Positions 1-8,387 are shown, numbered from the stretch's first letter. The stretch: 64,000 nucleotides of DNA from Palsa-504 sp963800415 (GCA_963800415.1 CAWDBS010000040.1:109710-173709), one strand, 5' to 3'. The notes: a model not told the origin generated them from the letters alone. Numbers and translations: made by a program.

Positions 1-222
1 GGCCACCAGCAGCACGCCGACGGCCGCGATGAGGAAGGTCAGCGGCACGGCGCGGCCCGCCGTGGTGGCGCTCGCCTGCGGGTTGATGTTCGCGGCCATG
101 CTCGGCGCCATCAGCGCGACCGAAAGGCCCACCGCGGCCCACACCGACAACGAACGCTTAAGCCCAGGTGCGCCGGAAGGGTTCGCTTCCATCTGCTCCT
201 CCTCGCTGTGCTTGATCCCCAT
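1..222 (-). CDS. APC-family amino acid permease, N-terminus (runs off the window)
   Basis: The minus strand reads open from an ATG at 222 to the window edge (74 codons). After a short polar tail the product has a hydrophobic stretch with LSVWAAVGLSVALMAPSMAA and then TFLIAAVGVLLVA. This is the usual first helix of APC-superfamily amino acid/polyamine transporters, whose helix 1 carries a small-residue break. The expected role is uptake or exchange of an amino acid across the plasma membrane; the substrate cannot be told from 74 residues. Two starts are possible: 222 with GAGGG upstream, or the ATG at 192 with a strong GAGGAGGA. A nearby aromatic amino-acid decarboxylase (7026-8387) makes an amino acid/amine substrate plausible, but that is inference. 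Confidence 0.72.
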   Translation of the reverse strand, partial: MGIKHSEEEQMEANPSGAPGLKRSLSVWAAVGLSVALMAPSMAANINPQASATTAGRAVPLTFLIAAVGVLLVA

Positions 223-433
223 AGTGTCCCTCTGACCCGTCCGCCACGGAAGGGGCAAAATATCCGAAATAGACGTTTCGACCAGCATTTTCCGAACGGA
301 CCCCGCCGCGCGCCCCAGCTCAGCCGTCCCCGCCCACCGACATCCACCGTCACCCCCGGAAAGCCTGTGTGAACCATTTCGCGCCCTTACGCGTCACTTA
401 CAGTAGGAGCTAGTAGTCAGGGGGTGACCTACG

Positions 434-949
434 GTGACAGGTGCCTACCCGGTGCTTCACGTGGGTCCAGTTCGATCGACGCGTCCGTGGTCCCGTACCT
501 ACCGGGGCACGCCCATGTCTGTGCCGGAAGCGCGCAGGTTCGTCGGGAAACTGCTGGCCGGCTGCCCGGCCCGGGAGACGCTGATGACCTGCGTCTCCGA
601 GCTATGCGCTAACGCGATCGCGCACACCGCCTCGGGGCGCGGCGGCGTGTTCACGGTCGAGGTCGACTGCCCCCGTGACGGGGTGGCCAGGGTCGCGGTC
701 ACCGATGACGGCGGCGCGTCCGTCCCGGCCGCGGGATCCCTGGACCTGATGGCCGAGGGCGGCCGGGGGCTCGCCATGGTCGCCGCCTGCACCAATCGCT
801 GGGGCTTCTGCGAGGCCTACCCGGGCCGCACCGTCTGGGCCGAAGCCAGCTGGCCCGTCGCGGTGCCGTCGCCCGATCGCCTCGAGAAGATCACCCGCCG
901 GGTACGTCCCGTCCCCCCGCCCGGCTGGCCCCCCGGTCCGGCCGCATAA
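434..949 (+). CDS. RsbW-like ATP-binding protein (HATPase_c_2)
   Basis: A 171-residue protein of the single-domain GHKL kinase type found in large numbers in actinomycetes. Visible motifs are the N-box region (VSELCANAIAHTASG), the G1 box (VAVTDDGGA) and the G2 box (GGRGLAMVAACTNRWGF). Homologous RsbW/SpoIIAB proteins bind anti-anti-sigma factors or act as serine kinases in partner-switching control of sigma factors. The start is GTG 434, preceded by AGGGGG; the overlapping GTG at 424 is in another frame. It stands alone, with 200 bp of spacer before the next gene and no STAS-domain partner next to it, so its target is unknown. A second protein of this type lies at 40426-41121. Confidence 0.85.
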   Translation: MTGAYPVLHVGPVRSTRPWSRTYRGTPMSVPEARRFVGKLLAGCPARETLMTCVSELCANAIAHTASGRGGVFTVEVDCPRDGVARVAVTDDGGASVPAAGSLDLMAEGGRGLAMVAACTNRWGFCEAYPGRTVWAEASWPVAVPSPDRLEKITRRVRPVPPPGWPPGPAA

Positions 950-1097
950 CCGCAGCAGGCCGCACCGCCAGAGAGCGGCGCGTCCATCACCCTAGGTCCC
1001 CTAACGCCGAGCCTCAGCGTACAGAGCCTTCAGCGCGCGGAACCCCCCAGCGCATAGGCCCCTCGATCGCGTGGGCCCCCAACAGGAAGTGAACTAT

Positions 1098-1129
1098 ACC
1101 GTTCAGTTTAGTAAATAAAACTGAACGGT
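1098..1129. promoter_or_regulatory. Inverted-repeat operator of the TetR gene
   Basis: ACCGTTCAGTTT and AAACTGAACGGT are perfect 12-bp inverted arms separated by 8 bp of AT-rich sequence. The site ends 17 bp before the ATG of the TetR gene. A -10-like TACGAT lies at 1134-1139, which would put the transcription start at or next to the start codon, so the mRNA may be leaderless. The palindrome would cover the -35 region, which fits autorepression. Confidence 0.85.
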
Positions 1130-1146
1130 TTAGTACGATAAGGGGC

Positions 1147-1842
1147 ATGCGACATGTCTCGGCGTCAGGGTCCCGCTCGAGCGGAGGGGACCGTCCCGGG
1201 ACCGGCGACGTCTACCTGGTGTCCGGCTGGCAGCGCAAGCACGACGCGATCGCGGCTGCCGCCCTGGTGCTGTTCGCGCGGGATGGCTACGAGCGCACCA
1301 GTGTCGACGCGATCGCCGCCGAGGCCGGCGTGTCGAAGCGGACCGTCTACAGCCACTACGGCGACAAGGAGAACCTGTTCCTGCTCGTGCTGCGCGAGAC
1401 CTATGACACGATGCGTGAGCGGGTCAGTGACATCGTGGACCGCAACTTGCGTGACGTCGACGACGTGCAGCCGGCCCTGACCACGTGCATCCGCGAGATC
1501 GTCCGGACCATCACCCACGCTCCCGAACGCGCTACCCTGATCCGCCTGCTCATCTCCGAGGCGCCGCACTTTCCCGCGATCCTCGACCTCTGGCACAACC
1601 GGGGAATCGTGCCCCTGATCGCCGAACCCCTGGCCAAGCTGGCCGCGGCCGGGCTGCTTGACACCGACGACCCCGCCCAGGCCGCCGAGCACCTGTCCGC
1701 CCTGACGCTTGGTCAGGTCAACAACAAATCAATGATGGGCACCAGCCAGCTCACCGACTCCGAGGCCGACCGCATCATCGTCAGCGGCATCGCCGTCTTT
1801 ATGCGCGCTTACGCTCCTGCCGCCCGGGCGACACCACGGTAG
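1147..1842 (+). CDS. TetR/AcrR-family repressor, AefR-like C-terminal domain
   Basis: A 231-residue regulator. Residues about 30-80 form the TetR helix-turn-helix (ALVLFARDGYERTSVDAIAA followed by SKRTVYSHYGDKENLF). The C-terminal half, with ERATLIRLLISEAPHFPAIL, matches the TetR_C_7 (AefR-like) ligand domain, whose members often control efflux pumps. The first 25 residues are poorly conserved-looking, so the internal GTG giving VSGWQRKHDA is an alternative start; ATG 1147 is chosen because the -10-like element sits directly before it. No efflux or enzyme gene is next to it: the following genes encode an XRE protein and a ClpP-like protein beyond a terminator hairpin. The regulator may therefore act mainly on its own gene or on distant targets. 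Confidence 0.88.
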   Translation: MRHVSASGSRSSGGDRPGTGDVYLVSGWQRKHDAIAAAALVLFARDGYERTSVDAIAAEAGVSKRTVYSHYGDKENLFLLVLRETYDTMRERVSDIVDRNLRDVDDVQPALTTCIREIVRTITHAPERATLIRLLISEAPHFPAILDLWHNRGIVPLIAEPLAKLAAAGLLDTDDPAQAAEHLSALTLGQVNNKSMMGTSQLTDSEADRIIVSGIAVFMRAYAPAARATPR

Positions 1843-1843
1843 G

Positions 1844-1874
1844 GCGCCGGGCCGGGTTACAGTCGGCCCGGCGC
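1844..1874 (+). terminator. Hairpin between the TetR and XRE genes
   Basis: GCGCCGGGCCG and CGGCCCGGCGC form a perfect 11-bp stem with a 9-nt loop, starting one base after the TetR stop codon. There is no clear T-run, which is common in actinomycete terminators. Confidence 0.6.
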
Positions 1875-1884
1875 TAAGGCGGGT

Positions 1885-1902
1885 TATCTCAAATATGAGA
1901 TA
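1885..1902. promoter_or_regulatory. Palindromic operator upstream of the XRE gene
   Basis: TATCTCA and TGAGATA are perfect 7-bp inverted arms with a 4-bp AT spacer, in an AT-rich patch that ends 11 bp before the XRE start codon. Position and symmetry fit binding of the dimeric XRE protein to its own promoter. The gap is too short for a normal ribosome binding site, so a leaderless mRNA is possible. Confidence 0.6.
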
Positions 1903-1913
1903 GCCTTTAAGGT

Positions 1914-2294
1914 ATGGACATCCAGCAGCGCTCTGAGCCGGAGCCCGCCGGTGGGCCGGAGCCTCCCGGTGGGCCGGAGCCTGCCGGGGATGATCCCCGC
2001 GCGTCGCTGCCGGTCATGCCCGGCTTCCGCGAGATGGCGCTGCGCCGTATGACGGACGAGCAGGTGGCCCGGATGGCCGAAGACCGCGGCAGGCTCGTCC
2101 GTGAGCTAGCCGGCCAGCGCCAGGCAGCCGGCCTGTCGCAGACCGAGGTCGCGGCGCGTATGGGGACCTCCCAATCCGCGGTGGCCAGACTCGAGTCCGG
2201 CGCAGTGGACGTGCGCGCCTCAACGCTGGAGCGCTACGCGGCGGCGATCGGCGGCCAGATCACCTGGAAGCTCAACCGTCCCGAGGAAGGGTAG
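1914..2294 (+). CDS. XRE-family helix-turn-helix regulator
   Basis: A 126-residue protein. The first 30 residues are a Pro/Glu-rich tail containing repeated GGPEP units. Residues about 60-115 are a HTH_3/XRE domain (QRQAAGLSQTEVAARMGTSQ, then AVARLESG and STLERYAAAIGG). The C-terminus, GGQITWKLNRPEEG, resembles the end of antitoxin-type HTH proteins such as HigA. It is followed after 3 bp by the ClpP-like gene at 2298, so the two are almost certainly cotranscribed. The palindrome at 1885-1902 is its likely operator. A toxin-antitoxin reading is not supported, because the partner is not a known toxin fold. Confidence 0.85.
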   Translation: MDIQQRSEPEPAGGPEPPGGPEPAGDDPRASLPVMPGFREMALRRMTDEQVARMAEDRGRLVRELAGQRQAAGLSQTEVAARMGTSQSAVARLESGAVDVRASTLERYAAAIGGQITWKLNRPEEG

Positions 2295-2297
2295 CGA

Positions 2298-3083
2298 ATG
2301 ACGTCACGGAAGCCGCAGCGAAGCATGGCGCTGTACGCATCAGCACGGTATCCCATTGCGCGCGCGCACCTACCAGGATTCCCAGGGCCGGGGGAGCCAG
2401 GCTGGCCGTCCACTCCGTCGACGCCACCGATCCCGGGTACCCCGCTCACTCCGGATGCTCCTGATCATCCGTCCACGCCGCCGTCCCCCGGTCCGGTCCC
2501 GCCGACCAGAGTTTGGCTGGATCCGCACGCCGACTGGAAGAGCACGCTGTACGAGCGACTGCTGGCCAACCGGATCGTATTGGCCTCGGGCTTGCTCGAT
2601 GACGACGCGGCCGCCAGGCTCTCGGCTCAACTTCTCACCCTGGATGCCGAGCAGGAGGACCCGATCCGCCTTGAGTTGCAGAACGTGCGGGCCGAACTGC
2701 CCGCCGTCCTCACCGTCATGGGCATCCTCGACGTGTTGCGGGTGCCGGTGCACGCCTGCGTCAGCGGCGAGATCAACGGTCCCGCCCTCGGGGTGCTCGC
2801 CTCCTGCCCGCGCCGGTCCGGTTACCCCAACGCGACCTTCGTCCTCACCGAGCCCAGACTGCATTTCGGCGGTACGGTGACCGCGCTCACCGCCCGCGAG
2901 CAGCAGATGACCCGCATGCTCGACACGCTGTACTTCAGGCTGGCCGACATCACCGGCCGCGAGGTGGATGAGATCCGCGAAGACGCGCGCCGCGGCCGGA
3001 CGCTAACCACCGGCCAGGCCATCGGGTACGGCCTGATCCAGCGCCAGGAAACCGCGAGCCACCCGCCGGTTCCCGGCGGCTAA
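2298..3083 (+). CDS. ClpP-fold protein lacking the catalytic triad
   Basis: A 261-residue protein. Residues 1-75 are Pro-rich and low-complexity; residues about 80-250 follow the ClpP fold: YERLLANRIVLASGLLDDDA, AQLLTLDAE, then the heel and the C-terminal GQAIGYGLI that matches the conserved EAxxYGLID. The catalytic positions are changed: the nucleophile region (normally QAASMGA) reads EINGPALG, putting Gly161 at the Ser site; the His region (normally IHQP) reads LTEP; and the Asp region reads DARRGRTL. The substrate-binding SPGG motif is also absent. It is therefore probably not a protease; a role as a regulatory subunit or binding partner is inference. GAGGAAGG at 2282-2289 supports the ATG, and the gene is coupled to the XRE gene upstream. 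Confidence 0.75.
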   Translation: MTSRKPQRSMALYASARYPIARAHLPGFPGPGEPGWPSTPSTPPIPGTPLTPDAPDHPSTPPSPGPVPPTRVWLDPHADWKSTLYERLLANRIVLASGLLDDDAAARLSAQLLTLDAEQEDPIRLELQNVRAELPAVLTVMGILDVLRVPVHACVSGEINGPALGVLASCPRRSGYPNATFVLTEPRLHFGGTVTALTAREQQMTRMLDTLYFRLADITGREVDEIREDARRGRTLTTGQAIGYGLIQRQETASHPPVPGG

Positions 3084-3214
3084 AAAATTGCCCTCTGTAC
3101 ACGCTCGCTCTCAATCGGTAACATCAAACCGCGGGCTATCCCGTATGAGCTGGAAAGTGTGAGGATCGGCACACTGTGGCGTTTGCCAGAAATGTGCCTG
3201 GACTGGGGTCTTTT

Positions 3215-4446
3215 ATGGATACAGAAAGTGACCAGTCGAGTGGAAATCGTCATCAAGACGCCTCGTGGGAGGAAGAGCGGCAGCGTACCGGCCTGTTCAG
3301 CTGGGATGATCCGGAGAATCTCATGCCCTCCTGGTCGGTGCCGCCAGGTCTGATAGTTCCGGGTCCGCGCCAGCCGGAAACGGATGCCCCGCCATCTGGA
3401 CCTGTCCTTGAACCGGCTGGTGCAGAGCCAGCCGCTGACGACGGTTCCTGGCCCGGCGTCGCCCCGCCAGCGGGCTGGTTCCTGCCCGCAACCCAACCGC
3501 CGCCGACTGCTCAGCCAGACAGCGCACCCGCTCAGCCAGACAGCGCACCCGCTCAGCCAGACAGCGCACCCGCCGATCCGACCCCGCCGTCTCCGACGTG
3601 TCGACCGCGGATGAAGCTCCCGCCGAACCGGAGCCCCGCGCTCCTGCCCGGGCCACGCCCGCCAGTCCCTGGCCGACCAGTGGTGCCTGGCCGAAAGCCA
3701 TCCGGTGCCCTCGCCCACCCGCGAGCCGGATGGATCCTGGTCCTCTCCGCTGACGCCGAAGCCAGCACCCGGACCCTTGGCCCGACGCAGGCGCGGTATG
3801 GTCGTGCGGGCGGCCCGGGCTTCCAGCCCGTCCGCTCCGGCCAGCCCGGCACCCCGCCAAGCCGCGGGCAGCCAAGACAAGCCGCGGGACCAAAGCCAAG
3901 CCGCGGGCCTTTCCCCGTGGCAGCGCTCCGACCAGCGCTGGACCGAAGCCGGCATCCAGTGGGAGCAGCGCCCCGCCCCGCAGCTGCCGTACCCGAGGCC
4001 GCCGGCCGCACGCCAAGCACCCCCGCCCGCGCCGCCGCGGCATGCCCCAGGCCGGGCGCACCAGGCCGGGGCCCTATGCCCCCGAAAAGGCCGGCCTCCC
4101 ATGCCGCCGAACCAGCCGCCGTCGGCTGGCCCGGGCGCATGCAGGTCCCCCTCGGCGCGCCGGTGTTCTCAGACCCCGGCGTCGCCGAGGACGACGGCCC
4201 CGCCCAGGACGACGGCCCCGCCCAGGACGACGGCCCCGCCCAGGACGACGGGCCCGCCCAGGAAGATCGGTGGGGTGACGACCGGCCGCCCATCTGGGAG
4301 CGGCCGCCCGGCCTGGTGCCCCGCGGCCGCGCCGAGCACACCAGGCTCGCCAAACGCACCAGGCTCGCCAAACGCACCAGGCTCGCCGAGGGAGTGACGC
4401 ACCGAGGCAGACGCGGGCCAGCGACACCCTTCTGCTCGATCACCGC
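3215..4446 (+). pseudogene. Frame-broken Pro-rich cytoplasmic region of the beta-propeller protein
   Basis: From ATG 3215 (MDTESDQSSG..., GGGGT upstream) one frame gives a natural-looking acidic, Pro-rich protein to about 3590. Natural-looking sequence then continues in other frames: DVSTADEAPAEPEPRAPARA from 3595, SHPVPSPTREPDGSWSSPL and SPWQRSDQRWTEAG from about 3700 to 4130, then VFSDPGVAEDDGPAQ to about 4400. The last segment before the membrane anchor is open in the frame of the 4447 gene back to 4279. I read this as one original N-terminal region of about 400 residues interrupted by at least three indels. Low-complexity repeats make exact break points uncertain. Separate small genes are a less likely alternative. 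Confidence 0.5.
4190..4261 (+). repeat. Four tandem 18-bp coding repeats
   Basis: The unit GACGACGGCCCCGCCCAG (DDGPAQ) occurs four times in a row. Two similar short arrays flank it: three 21-bp units encoding AQPDSAP near 3508-3570 and three 18-bp units near 4339-4392. All unit lengths are multiples of three, so copy-number change would keep frame; the frame changes in this region need other indels. Confidence 0.85.
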
Positions 4447-6798
4447 ATGCCCGGCTCCGGCCGGCGCGGCCCGGGCCGGCTCAGCCGCCGCACCGCGACG
4501 GTCGCGGTCCCGGCCATCGTGCTGGTGGCCGTGGCGGTGCTGGCTGTCGCGCTGCTGACCGGCCGCGGGCCGAAGTTCGGTCCGCTCACCGCGAACCAGT
4601 ACAAGACCCCGAACGCCGCCGCACCGCAGTTGCCGCTGGCCGCGGTCACCTTCGACACCTATCCGGGACAGCAGCAGCGCGGGGTCTTCCAGACCATCAA
4701 CCGCGTCGTCGCGGTCGGCGGCACGATCGTGACGACGGGCACGCAGAGCAGCGACGGCCTGGTCCGCCAGCAGTTCCTGGTTTCGACCAACGCCGGGGCC
4801 AGCTGGCATGTCGCCCCGGTCCGGGCGCCCGGCGGCGGCCAGGCCCCGCTCGGTCACCCGGCCGCGCGGCTGGCCGGCGGCCCGGGCGGCTGGGTAGCGG
4901 TCGGCCAGCAGGCCATCTGGACCAGCCCGACCGGCCTGACCTGGACCCTCGCGGCCACCCACGGGATCAGCCCGCAGTTGCCCGGCGACTCGGTGTGGGT
5001 GATCACGAAAACCGCCGACGGCTTCGTGGCCGCGGGCGCAAACGCCGGATCGGGGAACCATAGCGCGGTGATCTGGACCTCACGGGACGGCGTGACCTGG
5101 CAGCGGATGACCGCCGCGCAGCTGGGACTGGCCGGCCCCGGAGAAACCGTGCTGAACATCTCGTACGCCACCTGGCGGGGTAACGCCACGGTGATCTCCG
5201 GCACGGTGACCTCGAGCACGGGGGCCAAGGGCGGCACGTCGTACGACGCCGCGTGGCTGAGTACCAACGACGGGGCCGCGTGGACCCGGGTGACGGTCCC
5301 GGCCGACCACGGGGCCGGGACCGCGATCAGCGGCCTGGGGTTCGATGGCTCCGGGCTCATCGCGGTCAGGCCGGGCCGGGCCGCGAGCGGCGCCGCGGAC
5401 GGTATCGCTTATTTCTCGCCGAACGGACAGACATGGCAGTACGCGGCCACGATCGACCCGGCCGGCGGCTGGATCCCCCGTGTGGTAAAGGGCAGTGACG
5501 ACGGCTTCGTGGTCACCGGCGCGAGCGCCTCGGGCCAGCTCGTGGCCTACACGAGCACCGGTACCGGCACGGCTTGGCTGCCGACGGGCCCGCTCGGCAA
5601 CGCGGCCGCGGAGTCCGTCGTCGGCGCGACCGTCGCCCCGGCCGGCACGATCGTCGCGATCGGGTACACGGCCGCCAGCAGGGTCAGCCAGCAGCCGGTC
5701 TTCGTCCAGGCGAGCACCGACGGCACCGTGCGGCCGGTCTCGCTGGCCGGCATCGCCGGGGCCGCCATTCCCGAGATGAAGGTCAACAGCACCGCCGTGG
5801 ACGGCGGCCTGCAGATCGCGGTCGGCAGCGCCAACGGCTACCCGGCGGTGTGGCGGAGGACCTCCGGTGGCGCCTGGACGCTGGTCTCCTCGCTGGCGCT
5901 GGTGGCGGCCGACCCGAGGCTGCGCGCGCTGACCAGCGTGACGCACGGGCCGGCCGGCTGGCTCGCCGTAGGCACGCCGGGACCCGTCGTCCTGACCTCG
6001 GCCGACGGCGCGATCTGGGAGGTGGCCCGCGGGGACATCACCCAGGATCTGACCGGCGTCTCCGCCGTCGCGGCGACCTCCGGCCCGACTGGGTACGTCA
6101 TCGTCGGCAAGCTCGTCGCGCCGGGCGGCGGTTGCGTCGCCGACGTCTGGTGGTCATCCAACCTGACCAGCTGGACCCGCGCGCACGACGTGAACGACGC
6201 GACCGGCTCCAGCCAGGTGCTCGCGGTGGCCGCGAGCGCGCACGGGTTCGTCTCGGTGGGCTCGCACGACAGCAAGCCGACCGTATGGACGACCGACAAC
6301 GGGCGCTCCTGGAAGACGATCGTCCTGCCGGTACCCGACGGCGCCGCGGCCGCCGCGCTCCAGCAGGTCGCGATCAGCGGCGACCGGGTGGTCGCCCTGG
6401 GCCAGGCCTCCACCGGGACCGTCCCGGCGGTCGGCACGGCGACCGGCACCGTACCCGGCACCGCGCCGTTCGCCGAGCTATCGGTGAACGGCGGCGCCAC
6501 CTGGCGGCAGGTGCCGTTCAGCTCGCCGGGACCGGACACCGCCTTCACCGCGCTGACCGCGGACGCGGCCGGCTTCACCGCGGCGGGCCTGTTCGGCCCG
6601 CCCGGGCAGCAGGACGTGGCCGTGTGGACGTCGGCGGCCGGCGCGAGCTGGAAGCCATCCCAGTCCAGCGGCCTCACCGGATCCGAAGCCTGGCAGATCA
6701 ACGCGCTGGCCCCGTCCGGCTCCGCGGTGGCCGGCATCGGGACCATTAGCACTCAGCAGAGCCAGCAAACCGTCACCTTCACCCTGCCCGCCCGCTGA
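4447..6798 (+). CDS. Membrane-anchored extracellular beta-propeller (BNR/sialidase-like repeats)
   Basis: A 783-residue protein with a basic N-terminus (RRGPGRLSRR), one transmembrane segment (about residues 18-37, VAVPAIVLVAVAVLAVALLT), and a long outside domain. That domain holds many repeats of the type LVSTNAGASWHV, IWTSRDGVTWQRM, WLSTNDGAAWTRV, VWTTDNGRSWKTI and VWTSAAGASWKP. These match the Asp-box/BNR motif (S-x-D-x-G-x-x-W) of sialidase-type propellers. No catalytic residues of sialidases are evident, so a binding or sensory role is more likely. The ATG has no good ribosome binding site and the frame stays open upstream, which suggests that this is the C-terminal part of a longer protein (see 3215-4446). 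A small gene follows at 6810. Confidence 0.82.
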   Translation: MPGSGRRGPGRLSRRTATVAVPAIVLVAVAVLAVALLTGRGPKFGPLTANQYKTPNAAAPQLPLAAVTFDTYPGQQQRGVFQTINRVVAVGGTIVTTGTQSSDGLVRQQFLVSTNAGASWHVAPVRAPGGGQAPLGHPAARLAGGPGGWVAVGQQAIWTSPTGLTWTLAATHGISPQLPGDSVWVITKTADGFVAAGANAGSGNHSAVIWTSRDGVTWQRMTAAQLGLAGPGETVLNISYATWRGNATVISGTVTSSTGAKGGTSYDAAWLSTNDGAAWTRVTVPADHGAGTAISGLGFDGSGLIAVRPGRAASGAADGIAYFSPNGQTWQYAATIDPAGGWIPRVVKGSDDGFVVTGASASGQLVAYTSTGTGTAWLPTGPLGNAAAESVVGATVAPAGTIVAIGYTAASRVSQQPVFVQASTDGTVRPVSLAGIAGAAIPEMKVNSTAVDGGLQIAVGSANGYPAVWRRTSGGAWTLVSSLALVAADPRLRALTSVTHGPAGWLAVGTPGPVVLTSADGAIWEVARGDITQDLTGVSAVAATSGPTGYVIVGKLVAPGGGCVADVWWSSNLTSWTRAHDVNDATGSSQVLAVAASAHGFVSVGSHDSKPTVWTTDNGRSWKTIVLPVPDGAAAAALQQVAISGDRVVALGQASTGTVPAVGTATGTVPGTAPFAELSVNGGATWRQVPFSSPGPDTAFTALTADAAGFTAAGLFGPPGQQDVAVWTSAAGASWKPSQSSGLTGSEAWQINALAPSGSAVAGIGTISTQQSQQTVTFTLPAR

Positions 6799-6809
6799 AG
6801 GAAGTTCCC

Positions 6810-7016
6810 ATGTGCGCCACCGACCTGGACCAGGACCTGCCGGAAATCACCGAGGACGAGCAGGCGACCGGCCCCGACCCGCACCCCACCGGCGGCCAGT
6901 ACGCCGGCGTCGCCTGGGGCCTGGCCAAGCGCCAGGTCACCAAGCCCATCCCGGACGCCGAGGCCACCAAGCCGCCAAAGGCCACTAAGCCGCCAAAGGC
7001 CACCAAGGCCGACTAG
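6810..7016 (+). CDS. Small acidic protein with a Lys/Pro repeat tail
   Basis: A 68-residue ORF that starts 11 bp after the propeller gene, with GAAGGAAG before the ATG. The N-terminal half is acidic (DLDQDLPEITEDEQ); the C-terminus repeats KPPKAT twice. It has no signal peptide or membrane segment. Spacing and codon use suggest it is cotranscribed with the propeller gene. No family was recognised. Confidence 0.55.
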   Translation: MCATDLDQDLPEITEDEQATGPDPHPTGGQYAGVAWGLAKRQVTKPIPDAEATKPPKATKPPKATKAD

Positions 7017-7025
7017 CAGGCGGGC

Positions 7026-8387
7026 TCACTCCATCCGGTCGAGGACCTCGCGCACCAGGTCCATCGGGGTGTGCGGGTGCAAGAACGCGAACCGGGCTAC
7101 CGTCTCGCCTTCCCACGCCGAGGGCGGGATGAAGGCCACCTGGTCCTGCAGCAGCTGGTCGGCCCACGCCGTGTACTGCCCGGAGTCCCAGCCGCGACGG
7201 CGGAACAGCACCACCCCGAGCTCCGGCTCGCGGATCAGCTCCAGGTTGTCCCGGGCCCGGATCTCCTCCGCGGTCTGCCGGGCCAGCTCGATCGCCGTCT
7301 CGATGGCCTCGGTGTAGGCGTCGACTCCGTACACCGACAGCGAGAACCACAGTGGCAGGCCGCGGGCCCGCCTGGTGAGGTGGTAGGCGTAGTCAGTCGG
7401 GTTCCACTCGCCCGGCCGGTCGTGGATGACGTCCAGGTAGGAGGCATCCTGCTTGTGCACCGACCGGGCCACCGACGGGTTCCGGTACAGCAGCGCCGCG
7501 CAGTCGAACGGAGCGAACAGCCACTTGTGCGGGTCCACGATGAACGAGTCGGCGTGCTCGATGCCGGCGTAGGAGTCCCGGACGCTCGGCGCGAACAGGC
7601 CGGCCCCGCCGTAGGCGCCGTCCACGTGGAACCACACGTTATGCTCGCGCGCCACCGCCGCCGCGCCGGCCAGGTCGTCGATGATGCCCGCGTTCGTAGT
7701 GCCTGACGTCGCCACGATCGCGGCCAGCGAGGCCGGGTCGCCGTCGGCCCCGATCGCCGCCCGCAGCCCAGGCCCGGTCAGCCGGTGGTCCTCGGCCGGT
7801 ACGACCAGCGGGTCCATCTCGCAGATCCGCAGCGTGTTGATGATCGAGGAGTGCGCGTCCTCGCTGACCGCCACTCGCCAGCGTCGGCCAGCCGCGGCAG
7901 GCCCCGCCTTTCGCTTGGCCACCTCGCGCGCGACGACGAGGGCGGACAGGTTCCCGGCCGAACCTCCGGAGACGAAGCAGCCGCCTGCAGTCTCCGGCAT
8001 CCCCGCCCGGTCGGCGATCAGCCGCAGCACGGCGTTCTCGGCGTGGATCGCGCCCGCCGCCTCCAGCCAGGAGATGCCCTGGATCGACGCGCACGAGATG
8101 AGCATGTCGAACAGCAGCGACGCCTTGGTCGGCGCGGCCGGGATGAACCCGAGGAAACGCGGGCTGTCCGCCGAGATGACGGCGGGCGCCAGGACCGAGG
8201 CGTACACTCCGAGCACCTGGTCGGGGGTGTGCGGTTCGGCGCCCGGCAGCCCCTTGAGCGCCGCGTTGAGCTCGGCCGGGTCCCGGGAACCCTTGTCCAG
8301 CGGAACCGGGTTCAGCCGCAGCCGGTTCTCCGCGTAGGCGAGCACTGACCTGATCATCGACTCCGTTGTCGGATCCACACTGTGCAT
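7026..8387 (-). CDS. PLP-dependent aromatic-L-amino-acid decarboxylase family
   Basis: A group II pyridoxal-phosphate decarboxylase of about 453 residues. The PLP lysine motif is DSFIVDPHKWLFAPFDCAAL; the cofactor-binding HVDGAYGG and the N-terminal FLGFIPAAPTKASLLFDML are typical of the family that includes DOPA, tyrosine and tryptophan decarboxylases. The product would be an amine plus CO2. ATG 8387 is chosen because family homology begins at MHSVDPTTESM; an in-frame start at 8423 adds 12 residues. The neighbouring divergent gene encodes a copper amine oxidase, so decarboxylation followed by oxidative deamination of the amine is a coherent two-step pathway. The substrate cannot be set from sequence alone. 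Confidence 0.88.
   Translation of the reverse strand: MHSVDPTTESMIRSVLAYAENRLRLNPVPLDKGSRDPAELNAALKGLPGAEPHTPDQVLGVYASVLAPAVISADSPRFLGFIPAAPTKASLLFDMLISCASIQGISWLEAAGAIHAENAVLRLIADRAGMPETAGGCFVSGGSAGNLSALVVAREVAKRKAGPAAAGRRWRVAVSEDAHSSIINTLRICEMDPLVVPAEDHRLTGPGLRAAIGADGDPASLAAIVATSGTTNAGIIDDLAGAAAVAREHNVWFHVDGAYGGAGLFAPSVRDSYAGIEHADSFIVDPHKWLFAPFDCAALLYRNPSVARSVHKQDASYLDVIHDRPGEWNPTDYAYHLTRRARGLPLWFSLSVYGVDAYTEAIETAIELARQTAEEIRARDNLELIREPELGVVLFRRRGWDSGQYTAWADQLLQDQVAFIPPSAWEGETVARFAFLHPHTPMDLVREVLDRME

Noticed and set aside
1914..3083. Toxin-antitoxin pair (XRE plus partner)
   Set aside because: The second protein has a ClpP fold and is larger than any usual toxin; no toxin signature was seen.
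3080..4102. Long minus-strand ORF (340 codons) opposite the Pro-rich region
   Set aside because: Composition is Arg/Gly/Trp-rich without domains; it mirrors the plus-strand coding repeats, and natural-looking segments are on the plus strand.
3508..4392. Tandem 18- and 21-bp repeats as a possible CRISPR array
   Set aside because: Units are directly adjacent without spacers and encode in-frame peptide repeats.
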